Shown: one piece after another, positions 8,526 through 17,462 of the stretch
Layout: each line of letters starts with the position of its first letter
How positions within the stretch are numbered: position 1 is the first letter of the stretch
Assembly: GCA_002452815.1 (NCBI GenBank)
Contig: DKFM01000015.1
Span: forward strand, 1-64,000
Direction of reading: 5' to 3'
Source: Rhodobacteraceae bacterium UBA6796
GTDB lineage: Bacteria; Pseudomonadota; Alphaproteobacteria; Rhodobacterales; Rhodobacteraceae
DNA: 64,000 nucleotides
Made by a program: the position numbers and the translations under genes
Notes under the pieces: generated by a model
Seen by the model: only the letters and a program-made list of their open reading frames with translations
Database searches by the model: none
What the model was told of the DNA's origin: nothing

Positions 8526-9842
8526 ATGAAGAACCTGGACGATCTGCGCCGCGCGCGGGCAGCGGCTGCGACGAAGATGCGCGAGCGCGCCGAGGCGCTG
8601 GCGGCGCTGGAAGGGGCGGAAACCCCCGATGCGCAGGCCTTGGCCAGCGCGCAGGCCGATTTCGAGGCGAGTGAGCAGGCCTTCGAGGCTGCCGACAAGC
8701 AGGTCAAGCGCGCCGAGCGGGTCGAGGCGGCCGAAGCTGCGGCGGCGGGCCCGGCCGATCTGGGGGCGCAGGAACCGGGGCAGGGGGCCAGTGCGCCCGC
8801 GATCCCGAAAGATGATCGGCACCGGGGCGTCGAGGTTGGCCTGATGGTCGGTGCCCTGGCCGCACAGCGTGGCGATGTCGGGGCGGCTGCGGCGCAGCTC
8901 GAACGCGGCGGTTTCGGCCAGGTCGCGGCGGCGCTGAGCGCGTCGGAGGCCACGGCCGGGGGCGTCACGATCCCGCGCCCGCTGGCGCAGGAGGTGATCG
9001 GCCTGCTGCGCCCGCGCGTCGTGGTGCGCCGTGCCGGGGCGCGTTCGGTGCCGATGCCCGCGGGTCAGCTGCGCAAGGCGCGTCAGACCGGCAGCGCGAC
9101 GGCCAGCTATGGCGCAGAGGTCGCGCCGGTGCGCGCCTCGGCCCCGAGCTTCGAGCCGGTGGATCAGAGCTTCAAGAAACTGCGCGCTCTGGTGCCGATC
9201 TCCAACACGCTGCTGGCGCAGTCGAGTATTGCGATGGGCCTGTTCGTGCGCGACGACCTGGTGAAGTCGATGGCGCGGCGCGAGGATCTGGCGTTTCTGC
9301 GCGGGGCCGGAGCGGCGGAAGACCCCATCGGCATGCGCAACTGGATCCCGGCGGGCAACTGGCTGGGCTCGGTCCCGGACACTGTGGCGGACGCGGACCT
9401 CGCTTTGCGGCGCTGCCTGTCGCGGGTCGAGGATGCCGACGTTGCGATGACCGCCCCGGGCTGGGTGATGCGGGCTTCGACCAAGAACTGGCTGGGCGCG
9501 CTCAAGGATGCCAATGGCAATGTGCTGTATCCCTCGATCGACACCAAAGGTGAGCTGAAAGGCTTCCCGATCCATGTCACCTCGCAGTTGCCCAACAACC
9601 TGGGCGACGGCTCGAACGAGACCGAGATCATGTTTGCGGATTTCGCTGAACTGATGATCGGCGAGTCTGGCGTGCTGCGGATCGCGCAATCGACCGAGGC
9701 TGCCTACATCGACGAGGACGGCAACATGCAATCGGCCTTCGCCAACGATCAGACGCTGATGCGTGCGATCGCAGAGCATGATTTCGCGCCTGAGCATGAC
9801 GTGGCGATCGCGGGCTTCAGTGGCATCGGCTGGTCGCTCTGA
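8526..9842 (+). CDS. Major capsid protein, HK97 fold, with N-terminal scaffold domain (438 aa)
   Basis: ATG 8526 follows the strong ribosome binding site AAGGAG. Residues 1-75 are a charged coiled coil (the delta/scaffold domain normally removed by the protease), followed by a low-complexity Ala/Gly linker. The HK97 fold starts near residue 120: SEATAGGVTIPRPLAQEVI, then ALVPISNTLLAQSS, EDLAFLRGAG and EIMFADFAELMIGESG towards the end. It is preceded by a gap of 104 bases with no gene. Several hundred copies would form the icosahedral head. Confidence 0.95.
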   Translation: MKNLDDLRRARAAAATKMRERAEALAALEGAETPDAQALASAQADFEASEQAFEAADKQVKRAERVEAAEAAAAGPADLGAQEPGQGASAPAIPKDDRHRGVEVGLMVGALAAQRGDVGAAAAQLERGGFGQVAAALSASEATAGGVTIPRPLAQEVIGLLRPRVVVRRAGARSVPMPAGQLRKARQTGSATASYGAEVAPVRASAPSFEPVDQSFKKLRALVPISNTLLAQSSIAMGLFVRDDLVKSMARREDLAFLRGAGAAEDPIGMRNWIPAGNWLGSVPDTVADADLALRRCLSRVEDADVAMTAPGWVMRASTKNWLGALKDANGNVLYPSIDTKGELKGFPIHVTSQLPNNLGDGSNETEIMFADFAELMIGESGVLRIAQSTEAAYIDEDGNMQSAFANDQTLMRAIAEHDFAPEHDVAIAGFSGIGWSL

Positions 9843-9851
9843 TCGGCACCC

Positions 9852-9878
9852 GGGCCGCGCGTGATACGCGCGCGGCCC
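9852..9878 (+). terminator. Strong hairpin after capsid gene
   Basis: GGGCCGCGCG (9852-9861) pairs with CGCGCGGCCC (9869-9878). Only a short T-rich stretch follows, so it could attenuate transcription or stabilise the 3' end of the abundant capsid mRNA rather than act as a full terminator. Confidence 0.5.
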
Positions 9879-9903
9879 TGATCTTTCAGGAAAGGATATC
9901 AAG

Positions 9904-10449
9904 ATGGCGGCGAAAGTGACCGTGCGTTTTGCGCGCACCCACGGGCCCTATAATCCGGGCGACATTGCGGGTTTCGATGGTGAGACCGCGCAACGGCTGA
10001 TCGAGGCGGGGCGCGCCGCGCCCTGGAGCGGTGCGAGCGTGAGCGCTCCCGAAGACCAGGGGCCTGCCCGGCGCGTGGCGGTGCGCTTCATGCGTGCGCA
10101 TGGCGCCTATAACCCCGGCGATGTCGCGGGGTTCGAAGTTGCGCGGGCGGCGCAATTCGTGGCCGAGGGCGTGGCGGTGCCGCGCGCCGGGCTGCCCGAT
10201 CCCACCCCTGACGGTCAGGGCGCCCCCGAAGGCAGTGATCCGGTCGACGACGATCTCGCCCCGGAGGGCGGCGATCCGCTGGCCGATGCAGAGACCGAGT
10301 CCGAAGCGGCACCTGCCGCCGGGGAGGCAGATGGCGGTGAGGCGGACGACGAGACCGGTGAACCCGGGTTTGCGTTCGATGATCCGGCCACGTCCGAGCC
10401 CGAGGCGGAAGCCGAGAGCGGGGCCCCGCCGGTTCAGGGCCAGATCTGA
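9904..10449 (+). CDS. Phage protein with duplicated N-terminal domain and acidic tail (181 aa)
   Basis: ATG 9904 follows AGGAAAGG. Two copies of one motif occur: V-x-VRF-x-R-x-HG-x-YNPGD-x-AGF at residues about 4-25 and again at about 59-80, each followed by a short helix. The remainder (residues 100-181) is very acidic and Glu/Asp/Ala rich. It sits between the capsid and connector genes, a position where head decoration or head-completion proteins occur. Function is not established. Confidence 0.7.
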   Translation: MAAKVTVRFARTHGPYNPGDIAGFDGETAQRLIEAGRAAPWSGASVSAPEDQGPARRVAVRFMRAHGAYNPGDVAGFEVARAAQFVAEGVAVPRAGLPDPTPDGQGAPEGSDPVDDDLAPEGGDPLADAETESEAAPAAGEADGGEADDETGEPGFAFDDPATSEPEAEAESGAPPVQGQI

Positions 10450-10459
10450 GGAGGTCGCC

Positions 10460-11053
10460 ATGCGCGTTATCGGGGCCTTGCCGCAGGCGGTGAGCGCGGA
10501 GGCGTTCCGCCGCGCGGTGCATCTGATCGAAACCGGGCCGGAGCCAGAGGACGAGGCGGCGCTCGACGCCACCTTGCTTGCGGCGCAGATGGTGGTGGAG
10601 CGCGCGACCAACCGCCCACTGGGGGCGCGCGAGATCGAGCTGGCGACCGAACTGCCCGCAGGCGTCGGCCGCTGGTGGCTGCCCTGCGCGCCGGTCACCG
10701 AGGTGCTGACGCTCAGCTATGATCCGGGCGACGGGCCGGTGGCGCTCGATCCGGGGCAGGCTGCGCTGCGTTTCGCACAGGACGAGCCGCGGCTTGATTT
10801 CGCGCTCGGGGCCCTGCCCGCGGGCGCGGGTGCGCGGATCGTTCTGCGCGCTCGCGCCGGGGCAGAAGCTGCCGCCCCCGAGGCGGCGGTCATGCGTCAG
10901 GCGATCATCCTGATCGCCAAGGAATGGCACGAGGCCGGGATCTCGATTGGCGAGGGGGATGCGCGGGCGGCGCTGCCGCGCATGAGCTTTGGCGCTCAGG
11001 CGCTGATCCGTTCGGTGCGCTACCTGGCGCCGCAGTTCACCGGGAGGATCTGA
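10460..11053 (+). CDS. Head-tail connector protein, gp6-like (197 aa)
   Basis: ATG 10460 follows GAGGAGG. The protein has features of phage gp6-type adaptors: an N-terminal helical pair with AALDATLLAAQMVVERATNRPLG, a WWLPCAPVTEVLTLSY strand pair, and a C-terminal helix QAIILIAKEWHEAG. Adaptors of this type bind the portal ring below the capsid and close it after packaging. It overlaps the next gene by one base (TGATG). Confidence 0.8.
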   Translation: MRVIGALPQAVSAEAFRRAVHLIETGPEPEDEAALDATLLAAQMVVERATNRPLGAREIELATELPAGVGRWWLPCAPVTEVLTLSYDPGDGPVALDPGQAALRFAQDEPRLDFALGALPAGAGARIVLRARAGAEAAAPEAAVMRQAIILIAKEWHEAGISIGEGDARAALPRMSFGAQALIRSVRYLAPQFTGRI

Positions 11054-11391
11054 TGGCACGCTTTGTCTTCGACCGCCACGCGGTGTTTTCCCGCGCGGTG
11101 GAGATCGGACGCGGGCCGCTCAATGAGCTGCTGACCGCGCCGCAGGAACTCACGCGCGGCTGGGTCTCGGCCGGGGCGGTGTCGATCGAGGAGGTCACGT
11201 CCTTCGGGATTTCCACGGGGGCCGAGGTGCTGGCGATCACCGCGCGCGGCACGGCGGCATTGGCGGCGGTGCGGATCGACGATCAGGTGCAGATGCAGGG
11301 CACGACCTACCGGGTGAAGGGGCGGGCAGCCCCCGCCCTGGCGGCCCGTGGCGGTCTGGTGCGATTTATTCTGCTGCGGGAGGGCGGGTGA
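11053..11391 (+). CDS. Head closure / head-tail adaptor protein (112 aa)
   Basis: ATG 11053 overlaps the previous TGA. A short beta-rich protein ending in VRIDDQVQMQGTTYRVKGRAAPALAARGGLVRFILLREGG, the usual end of the small head-tail joining (stopper) proteins, which have a conserved 'Y-x-V-x-G' strand. The position between connector and tail terminator matches the normal order in HK97-like phages. Confidence 0.72.
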   Translation: MARFVFDRHAVFSRAVEIGRGPLNELLTAPQELTRGWVSAGAVSIEEVTSFGISTGAEVLAITARGTAALAAVRIDDQVQMQGTTYRVKGRAAPALAARGGLVRFILLREGG

Positions 11392-11792
11392 TGCTTGAGG
11401 CATTCATGACGCTTCTGCTGGGGCTGGAGCCGTTGCAGGGACAGATCGGCGCGCGCCTGGCGGTGGGTGTTCAGGATCCCGCCACTACAGCGCGCCCCTA
11501 TATCAACCTGCATCCGGTTGGCGATCTGCGCAGCTACACGCTCGACGGGGAGGCGGCGGTGAAATCGGCCCGGGTTCAGCTGGATATCTGGGCCGATACC
11601 GCGAGCGAGGCGGTGAGCCTTGCACGGGCGCTGAGCGGCGCCCTTTCGGGGCTGAGTGTCTCCGTGGCCGGGATCCGCTTCAAGGGGGTTTTCCTTGAGG
11701 GCGGACGTGCGATGGCGGGCACCCGCACGCAGGGCCTGGCCCCGCTTCTGGGCTGGTCTTTCGACATTCGTTTCAAATGGGAGCGCGCATGA
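11391..11792 (+). CDS. Tail terminator, DUF3168 family (133 aa)
   Basis: ATG 11391 overlaps the previous stop. The sequence YINLHPVGD followed by a strand carrying VQLDIWADTASEAVSLARALSGAL is the DUF3168 signature. These proteins form the ring that ends tail-tube polymerisation and docks the tail to the head. Length is normal and the gene overlaps the next one by four bases. Confidence 0.82.
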   Translation: MLEAFMTLLLGLEPLQGQIGARLAVGVQDPATTARPYINLHPVGDLRSYTLDGEAAVKSARVQLDIWADTASEAVSLARALSGALSGLSVSVAGIRFKGVFLEGGRAMAGTRTQGLAPLLGWSFDIRFKWERA

Positions 11793-12241
11793 AATCGGCA
11801 TTCAGTGGCGGGCGTGAACTGGAACAGGCCTTGCGCGAGTTGAAGCGCGCGACCGCGAAGGCGGTCGGGCGGCGGGTAATGAAAAAGGCCGGTCAGATCT
11901 TTGCCGATCAGGCCAATGCGCAGGCGCCGGAAGGCCCGGGGCATCACCTCAAGGGCAGCTATGTGGTGGGCACCAAGCTGACCAGGCGACAGGCGGGACT
12001 CGCGCGACGTGAAGGCCGGGATGGCGTCACGGTCTATGCCGGCACGGCGGATCCCGCAGGCATGCAACAGGAATTCGGCAACGAAAACCACGGGCCGCAG
12101 GCCCATGCCAGGCCCGCCTGGGATCAGACGCAACAGAAGGTCTTCGAAGCTGTGCAGGACGGCATGGCCTCGGAGGTGGAGAAAACCGTCGCGCGGCATC
12201 GCCGTCGCGTCGCCAAGGCAGCGAAAAACAAAGGAGTATAG
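11789..12241 (+). CDS. HK97 gp10-like minor tail/connector protein (150 aa)
   Basis: ATG 11789 overlaps the DUF3168 stop. The N-terminus (GGRELEQALRELKRATAKAVGRRVMKKAGQIFADQANAQAP) is the hallmark of the HK97 gp10 family, and the protein ends with a basic helix. It is encoded just before the tail-tube gene, where this family is nearly always found. Its exact place in the virion is not fully settled. Confidence 0.85.
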   Translation: MKSAFSGGRELEQALRELKRATAKAVGRRVMKKAGQIFADQANAQAPEGPGHHLKGSYVVGTKLTRRQAGLARREGRDGVTVYAGTADPAGMQQEFGNENHGPQAHARPAWDQTQQKVFEAVQDGMASEVEKTVARHRRRVAKAAKNKGV

Positions 12242-12243
12242 CG

Positions 12244-12663
12244 ATGGCTGGCGAAGAACTTCAGGAATTGTGGGGCGGCAAGGTCGAACGCTCTGCCGAT
12301 GGTATGGCCTTTACCCGGGTGGGCAAGGTGATCGGGGTCAAGGTGCCCGAGGTGAGTTTCGACCCGAAACAGGTCACCTCGCTCGACACCCCCGACCGTG
12401 TGCATGAATACCGCAAGGGGTTTGGCGATCCGGGCGAGTTTTCGGTGACCTGCCAATATACCTCGGACGGCTACGACGCCGCGATGGACGATCAGGCGCG
12501 GGCGGCGACCTTCTATCGCGTCACGCTCGAAAACGGCGACACGTTCGAGATGAAGGTGCTGGCCAGCGCCACCCCTCCCGAGCCGGGCGAACTCGACGAC
12601 ACGCTTGAATTCTCGATCAAGGGCAAGGTGAGCGGCGCGGTCGAATTCACCCCCGGCGCCTGA
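12244..12663 (+). CDS. Phage tail tube protein (139 aa)
   Basis: Starts at ATG 12244, two bases after the previous stop. It shows the tail-tube pattern: an N-terminal LWGGKVERSADGMAFTRVGKVIGVKVPE beta segment, EFSVTCQYTSDGYDAA in the middle, and DDTLEFSIKGKVSGAVEFTPGA at the end, the typical closing strands of siphovirus tube proteins. Several dozen hexameric rings would form the tail. Confidence 0.82.
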   Translation: MAGEELQELWGGKVERSADGMAFTRVGKVIGVKVPEVSFDPKQVTSLDTPDRVHEYRKGFGDPGEFSVTCQYTSDGYDAAMDDQARAATFYRVTLENGDTFEMKVLASATPPEPGELDDTLEFSIKGKVSGAVEFTPGA

Positions 12664-12685
12664 AGCTGACGAAAGGAAATCGGAC

Positions 12686-13048
12686 ATGGCAACGCAAAAC
12701 GCAGTGAGCTTCGAAGCGCAGGGCAAGGCCCGCACGCTCGCCTACACGATGAACGCGCAGGTGGCGTTCGAGGAAAAGACCGGGGTCGAGTTCTCGGCGA
12801 TCTCGGACTTCTTTGAACAGGCGCAGAAGGGCAAGATCTCGGCCTCGCGGCTGCGCGAGATCTTCTGGGCTGGCCTTCTGGACGGGGCGCCCGAGATCAC
12901 GCTGCGCGAGGCGGGCGATCTGATCGACGCGCTCGGGATGGAGGCGACCTTCGAGCTGATCGGCCAGGCCGTGGTGCGGGCCTATCCGACGGCTGCGCCC
13001 GCGGGAAACGGCGCCGCGGCCCCGCAGGCGGAGCCGCCCGCCGCGTAA
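12686..13048 (+). CDS. Tail assembly chaperone G, GTA gp10-like (120 aa)
   Basis: ATG 12686 follows GAAAGGAAA. The protein has the organisation of the gp10-like chaperones found in gene transfer agents and phages: VAFEEKTGVEFSAISDFFEQ, the helix IFWAGLLDGAPEITLREAGDLIDALG and a low-complexity Ala/Pro-rich tail. It coats the tape measure protein before tube assembly. The slippery heptamer GGGAAAC at 13003-13009 lies near its end, so part of the ribosomes would continue into the next frame to make a 220-residue G-T fusion. Confidence 0.85.
   Translation: MATQNAVSFEAQGKARTLAYTMNAQVAFEEKTGVEFSAISDFFEQAQKGKISASRLREIFWAGLLDGAPEITLREAGDLIDALGMEATFELIGQAVVRAYPTAAPAGNGAAAPQAEPPAA
13003..13009 (+). 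other. -1 programmed ribosomal frameshift site GGGAAAC
   Basis: In the zero frame the heptamer reads G-GGA-AAC, the canonical X-XXY-YYZ arrangement. A -1 slip continues in the frame of 13010-13347 without meeting a stop. A GC-rich hairpin (GCGGC at 13016-13020 with GCCGC at 13033-13037) starts six bases downstream, the right distance for a stimulator. Confidence 0.88.
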
Positions 13049-13347
13049 GCCGCAACGATCTGCTCAGGGCTTGGCTGTCTGCGGGCCAGCCCTGGGCGCT
13101 TTTCTGGGCGTTGACGCCCGCCGAGCTGCGCCTGGTTCTCGATGCCGATCTCGACCGGCGCGAGGGCGAGGCCAGGCTGCGACGCGCCGAGATCCACGCG
13201 CTGGCAAGCCTTGTGACGTTGGGCGTGAATGCCCCGAAGAAACTGCCCAAGGCGCGCGCCTTCATTGAGGGCGGCGCCCGCGCGCGCTTTTCCACCGATG
13301 CCGAGATCAGCGCCTACTTCCGCGCCCTTGCCCCAAAGAAAGGATAG
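13010..13347 (+). CDS. Tail assembly chaperone T domain, made by -1 frameshift
   Basis: The frame is open from the slippery site to TAG at 13345-13347 and encodes RNDLLRAWLSAGQPWALFW, then LTPAELRLVLDADLDRREGEARLRRAEIHALASLV. The sequence begins to look conserved well upstream of its first ATG (13111 is a TTG/ACG region), which argues against an independent start and for synthesis as an extension of the upstream protein. The fusion would be 220 residues: 108 from the zero frame and 112 from this frame. Confidence 0.8.
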
Positions 13348-13350
13348 GCC

Positions 13351-16300
13351 ATGGCAACCACAGCTCTCATCGGCGCGCTGCGCGTCGATCTGTCGATGAG
13401 TTCGGCGGCTTTCCTGCGCGCGGCTGGCGAGGCAGAGCGGGCGCTTGCGCATATGAACAAGCGCATGGCGGCGGTCAGCGCCAACCTGCGGGCTGCGGGC
13501 GCCCGGCTGGGGTTGGCCGTCAGCACGCCGATCATCGGGGGCTTTGCCGCGGTGGTCCGGTCGAGCGGCGATTTCGAACAGGCGATGAACCGGGTCTCGG
13601 CGCTGTCTGGCGCGACGGGCGCAGAGTTCGCGCAGCTGAAATCGGTGGCGCAGGAATTGGGCGCCACGACCAAATTCTCTGCCTCGGAAGCCGCCGACGC
13701 GATGGGCTTTCTGGCGATGGCGGGGTTCAAGACGAACGAGATCATCGGGGCGATGCCCTCGACTCTGCAGCTGGCGGCGGCATCCGGGGCGGATCTCGCG
13801 ACCTCGGCCGATATTGTCTCGAACATCCTGACGGGCTTTGGCAAGAAGGTCGAGGATCTGGCCGAGGTGAATGACGTTCTGGTCAAGGCGATGACCAGCT
13901 CGAACACCGACTTGCGCATGCTGGGCGACGCCATGAAGTATGTGGGCCCTGTCGCATCGTCGGCCAAGTTGCGCTTCAACGAGGTGACCGCGGCGCTCGG
14001 GATGCTGGGCAATGCGGGCATTCAGGGTGAAATGGGGGGCACCGCGCTGCGTGGCGCAATCACGCGGTTGCTGGCGCCGACCTCTGCCGTGGTCGATGTT
14101 ATCAACGACCTCGGGCTCGATCTTTACAAATCGAACGGGCAGCTCAAGGATCTGGCCGATATCGTGCGGGAACTGGAACCGCATGCGGACAACACCGGCG
14201 CGATGATGGAGCTGTTCGGTCAGCGCGCGGGGCCTGCCATGGCGGCGCTGGTGGCGCAGGGTGCCGATGAGCTGGAGCGGTTCGAGGCCCAGCTCGATGC
14301 GGCAGGCGGTACGGCCGCGAGGATTGCCGAAACCCAGATGCAGGGCTTCAACGGGGCGATGACCAGCCTCAAGAGTGCGCTCGAAGGGCTGGCCATTGCG
14401 ATTGGCGAGAGCGGGCTTCTGGAATTTGCAACTGGCCTGACTTCGCGGCTGACGGAAGTCGTGCGCACGCTTTCGCAGACCAATCCCGAAATGCTGCGGA
14501 TGGGCACGATGATCGCGGCTGCGGCTGCGGCGATCGGTCCCCTGCTGGGTGGTCTTGGAATTGCCGTGGCTGTGATCGGCGCCCTGGCCACGCCCATCGG
14601 GGCGGCGGTGCTGGCGCTTTCGGCGCTGGCCGCAGGGGTGGCATGGCTGGCTTATAACTGGGATGATCTCGCGACGCGCTATCCGATCTTGCAGCAGGGG
14701 CTTGCCGCCGCACGGGCCGGGTTCGAGGTGCTGGGAGAGGCGGTCCAGATTGTTGCGCAGAATGTCATGGGTGCGCTCGATCTGGTCAGCGCACTGCTGC
14801 GCGGGGATTTTGCGGGCGCCTGGGAAGCCGCCGTTGGTATCGTGCAGCGCACGGTGGATGGCATGCTGCTGATCCTGGGCGACTTGCCGGAGCGGGTGGG
14901 CGAGATCTTCGCAGATCTGGGCGCGCTGATTGGCGAGATGCTGGCCGAGCTGGGGCGCGACATGCGCGAGTGGGGCGGAAATCTGGTCGACGGTCTGGTG
15001 AGCGGGCTGCGTGACCAGTGGCGATCGGCCAAGACCGCGGTGAAGGATTTCGGGAAATCGGTGGGCGATTGGTTCACCGAAGAGACCGAGATCCATTCGC
15101 CTTCGCGGCTGTTCAAACGCTATGGCGGCTATATTGTGGAGGGCCTTGCGCTCGGGATCGATGGTGCGGCGTCGCAGGCTGAACAGGCGGTTGTGAGCCT
15201 GGGCGAACGTCTCAAGCGTGCGGGTGCCGATGCAGTCAGCAGCTTCACCGACACCATGGCAGACGGGCTTGCGCAGGGTGATCTGGGCGGGGCGCTGCAA
15301 GGCGCTTTCTCGGGTCTCTTGCGGGATGGGAAGAGCGCTTTCTCGGACGTGCTGAAAGATGCGTTCTCGGGCGGTGGCTTTGGCGCGATCACCAGCAGTA
15401 TCTCCGGCGCATGGGCCGGGGTGAAGGCAGCCCTGTCGGGCGGTCTGAGCTTTGGCGCGATCGGTTCCGCGGTCAGTGCCGCATTGCCGATTGTCGGGTT
15501 GGTGTCTTCGGTGCTGGGACTTGTCCGGGGGTTTTCCTCGAAGAAGCTGACCGGCGCGGGGTTGCAGTTCGATCTGAGCGGCGGTGCATTTTCGGGCGGC
15601 ACTTATGAAACCTGGAAGAAGAAGTCGTTCTGGGGTCTGGTGTCGAACACCCGCACCTATGTGACGGCCTTCGATGCTGACACGCAGGCCGCTCTGGAGG
15701 CGCAGGTTGCGGCGGTGCAGGCCGCGGTGGCAGCGACCTACAAGGCGGCGGGCGTGGCGATCGAGGAGGGTTTTGTCGAAGGGTTCGATTACGACTTCGG
15801 CAAGATCGCGACCAAGGGTCTGAGCGAGGCCGAGGTGGCCGATGCCATCGCCGAGGCTTTCGAAGGGTATGGCGATGCAATCTCCGAGGCGATCGGCGGT
15901 GTGGGGCTGGAACTCGCGGCGACCTTCGCCACGGTGCGCAACATGCTGGCACCGGTGGGGCAGCTGTTTTACGGGCCCTTCGCAGAAATGGCGAAGGCTG
16001 CGGACGATCTGGCCACACGGTTTGGCGGCACTTCGGCGTTGGCCTCCAGCGTGTCGGGTTTCGTGCGCAGCTATTTCAGCGAAGCCGAACAGATCGCGAT
16101 GATCCGCGAGTCCGTCTCCGGGGTCTTTGCAGATCTGGGGCTGGCGATGCCCAAGACGCTTGCGGGGTTTCGTGAGCTGGCTTTGGCACAGGATCTGATG
16201 ACCGAAACCGGGCGCGCGGCCTATGCGGCGCTTCTCGGGGTGGCCGATCAGTTCGCCCAGATCACAAACGCTGTCGGTAACCGGTTCGACCTGAGCGACG

Positions 16301-16515
16301 GCTGGTTCGTCTCTGAATACGAGGCGCGGCTGGCGCAGGTCGCGAACGCGCGCGGATACGGGATTGTCACCGATGTGGCGACGAATTCCGGGGTCACGCA
16401 ATACGGGCGCAGCACGCTTTCGGGCGACACTGCAGCAGTGCAGATCCTCAATCGCATCGCAGGCTTGTTTGAAAGCTGGGACGCGGAGGGGATGCCGAGT
16501 GAACGGAGTTTCTGA
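13351..16515 (+). CDS. Tape measure protein, TP901 type (1054 aa)
   Basis: Starts at ATG 13351 three bases after the chaperone stop. The N-terminus (LRVDLSMSSAAFLRAAGEAERAL) and the core with FEQAMNRVSALSGATGAEFAQLKSVAQELGATTKFSASEAADAMGFLAMAGF are characteristic of TP901-type tape measures. Hydrophobic stretches lie around residues 385-440 and 685-730, as expected for the part inserted in the host membrane during DNA entry. By the usual proportion a protein of this length suggests a tail of medium length. The antisense strand also stays open for a long way but is not coding. Confidence 0.93.
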   Translation: MATTALIGALRVDLSMSSAAFLRAAGEAERALAHMNKRMAAVSANLRAAGARLGLAVSTPIIGGFAAVVRSSGDFEQAMNRVSALSGATGAEFAQLKSVAQELGATTKFSASEAADAMGFLAMAGFKTNEIIGAMPSTLQLAAASGADLATSADIVSNILTGFGKKVEDLAEVNDVLVKAMTSSNTDLRMLGDAMKYVGPVASSAKLRFNEVTAALGMLGNAGIQGEMGGTALRGAITRLLAPTSAVVDVINDLGLDLYKSNGQLKDLADIVRELEPHADNTGAMMELFGQRAGPAMAALVAQGADELERFEAQLDAAGGTAARIAETQMQGFNGAMTSLKSALEGLAIAIGESGLLEFATGLTSRLTEVVRTLSQTNPEMLRMGTMIAAAAAAIGPLLGGLGIAVAVIGALATPIGAAVLALSALAAGVAWLAYNWDDLATRYPILQQGLAAARAGFEVLGEAVQIVAQNVMGALDLVSALLRGDFAGAWEAAVGIVQRTVDGMLLILGDLPERVGEIFADLGALIGEMLAELGRDMREWGGNLVDGLVSGLRDQWRSAKTAVKDFGKSVGDWFTEETEIHSPSRLFKRYGGYIVEGLALGIDGAASQAEQAVVSLGERLKRAGADAVSSFTDTMADGLAQGDLGGALQGAFSGLLRDGKSAFSDVLKDAFSGGGFGAITSSISGAWAGVKAALSGGLSFGAIGSAVSAALPIVGLVSSVLGLVRGFSSKKLTGAGLQFDLSGGAFSGGTYETWKKKSFWGLVSNTRTYVTAFDADTQAALEAQVAAVQAAVAATYKAAGVAIEEGFVEGFDYDFGKIATKGLSEAEVADAIAEAFEGYGDAISEAIGGVGLELAATFATVRNMLAPVGQLFYGPFAEMAKAADDLATRFGGTSALASSVSGFVRSYFSEAEQIAMIRESVSGVFADLGLAMPKTLAGFRELALAQDLMTETGRAAYAALLGVADQFAQITNAVGNRFDLSDGWFVSEYEARLAQVANARGYGIVTDVATNSGVTQYGRSTLSGDTAAVQILNRIAGLFESWDAEGMPSERSF

Positions 16516-17462
16516 TGTGGCTGGTGGAGCCTTTCGATATCGACCTCGACGCGGTGCTGAGCAATCAGCCCGAGGATGATGCGCCGCCATGGGATGCGGG
16601 GGCGAGCTATGCGCTCGGCGCCCGTGTCCTGCGCGGGCATCGGGTCTTTGCCTCGATGATCGAGGGCAACCTCGGGCTTGATCCGCTGACGGTCGATCAG
16701 GGCACCGATGCCGCAGAATGGCTCGAGGTCGGCTATTCCAACGCCCGGGCGATGTTCGACGGGGTGCTGGCCAACCGCGCCAGTGCCACGCGCAGCGGCG
16801 CGCCTCTGGGCGGTGATTATGCCACGTTGGGGTTTTCCGAGGCGCATGTCGCACTCCTGCTCGATATCCCCGTCACGGGGGCCAACTGCCTCGTGCTGTT
16901 CGGGATCGACGCGGCGATGGTGCAGGTCGTGGGGCTGAACGCCGCGGGCGAGGTGCTGCTGTCGCAACGGGTGGCCGTCGCCGGGCGCGAGGTCGGCAGC
17001 TGGTGGGAATATTTCACCGTGCCGGTCTCGGGCGCGCGCGAAACCTTGGTCTTTCGTGATCTTCCGGTCGGCATCGCTCGCATTATCATCGGGCTCGATG
17101 GCGACACCGTGCGGCTGGGCGAGGTGGTGTTGGGTCGCGAGATCTATATCGGCGCGGCGCAGGTTGCGGGCACTGCGGGGCGCCATGTCACTGCCAGCCG
17201 GTACGAGTTCAACGACTTTGGGCGTCTTTCCATGGTCAAGCGGCCGACCCGGCGCGAAATGACCTACACGGTTGCGATCGAAAAGGACCACTTCGACCGG
17301 CTCGAGGGGCGGCTCGGGCGGATCACCGGCGGACTGGTCGCCGCGATCGGCAGCACGGGGCGCACCTCGACTGTCGTCTTCGGGATCATGGGCACCATCG
17401 AGTGGGCCGAGGAATACCCGGATTTCTACATTTACGCTTTCACTGTGAAAGGGGTGTCGTGA
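16515..17462 (+). CDS. Putative tail-tip protein (315 aa)
   Basis: ATG 16515 overlaps the tape measure stop. An N-terminal segment (WDAGASYALGARVLRGHRVFAS, then W-x-x-VG) resembles a small carbohydrate-binding repeat. The rest is beta-rich with an IAAQ-like GREIYIGAAQVAG strand and ends with KDHFDRLEGRLGRI and a short C-terminal strand. The position directly after the tape measure suggests a distal tail or baseplate component. I do not recognise a specific family. Confidence 0.65.
   Translation: MWLVEPFDIDLDAVLSNQPEDDAPPWDAGASYALGARVLRGHRVFASMIEGNLGLDPLTVDQGTDAAEWLEVGYSNARAMFDGVLANRASATRSGAPLGGDYATLGFSEAHVALLLDIPVTGANCLVLFGIDAAMVQVVGLNAAGEVLLSQRVAVAGREVGSWWEYFTVPVSGARETLVFRDLPVGIARIIIGLDGDTVRLGEVVLGREIYIGAAQVAGTAGRHVTASRYEFNDFGRLSMVKRPTRREMTYTVAIEKDHFDRLEGRLGRITGGLVAAIGSTGRTSTVVFGIMGTIEWAEEYPDFYIYAFTVKGVS

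Noticed and set aside
12982..16854. 1290-codon minus-strand frame over the tape measure gene
   Set aside because: Histidine/arginine-rich composition typical of GC-rich antisense; the plus-strand tape measure protein is clearly conserved.
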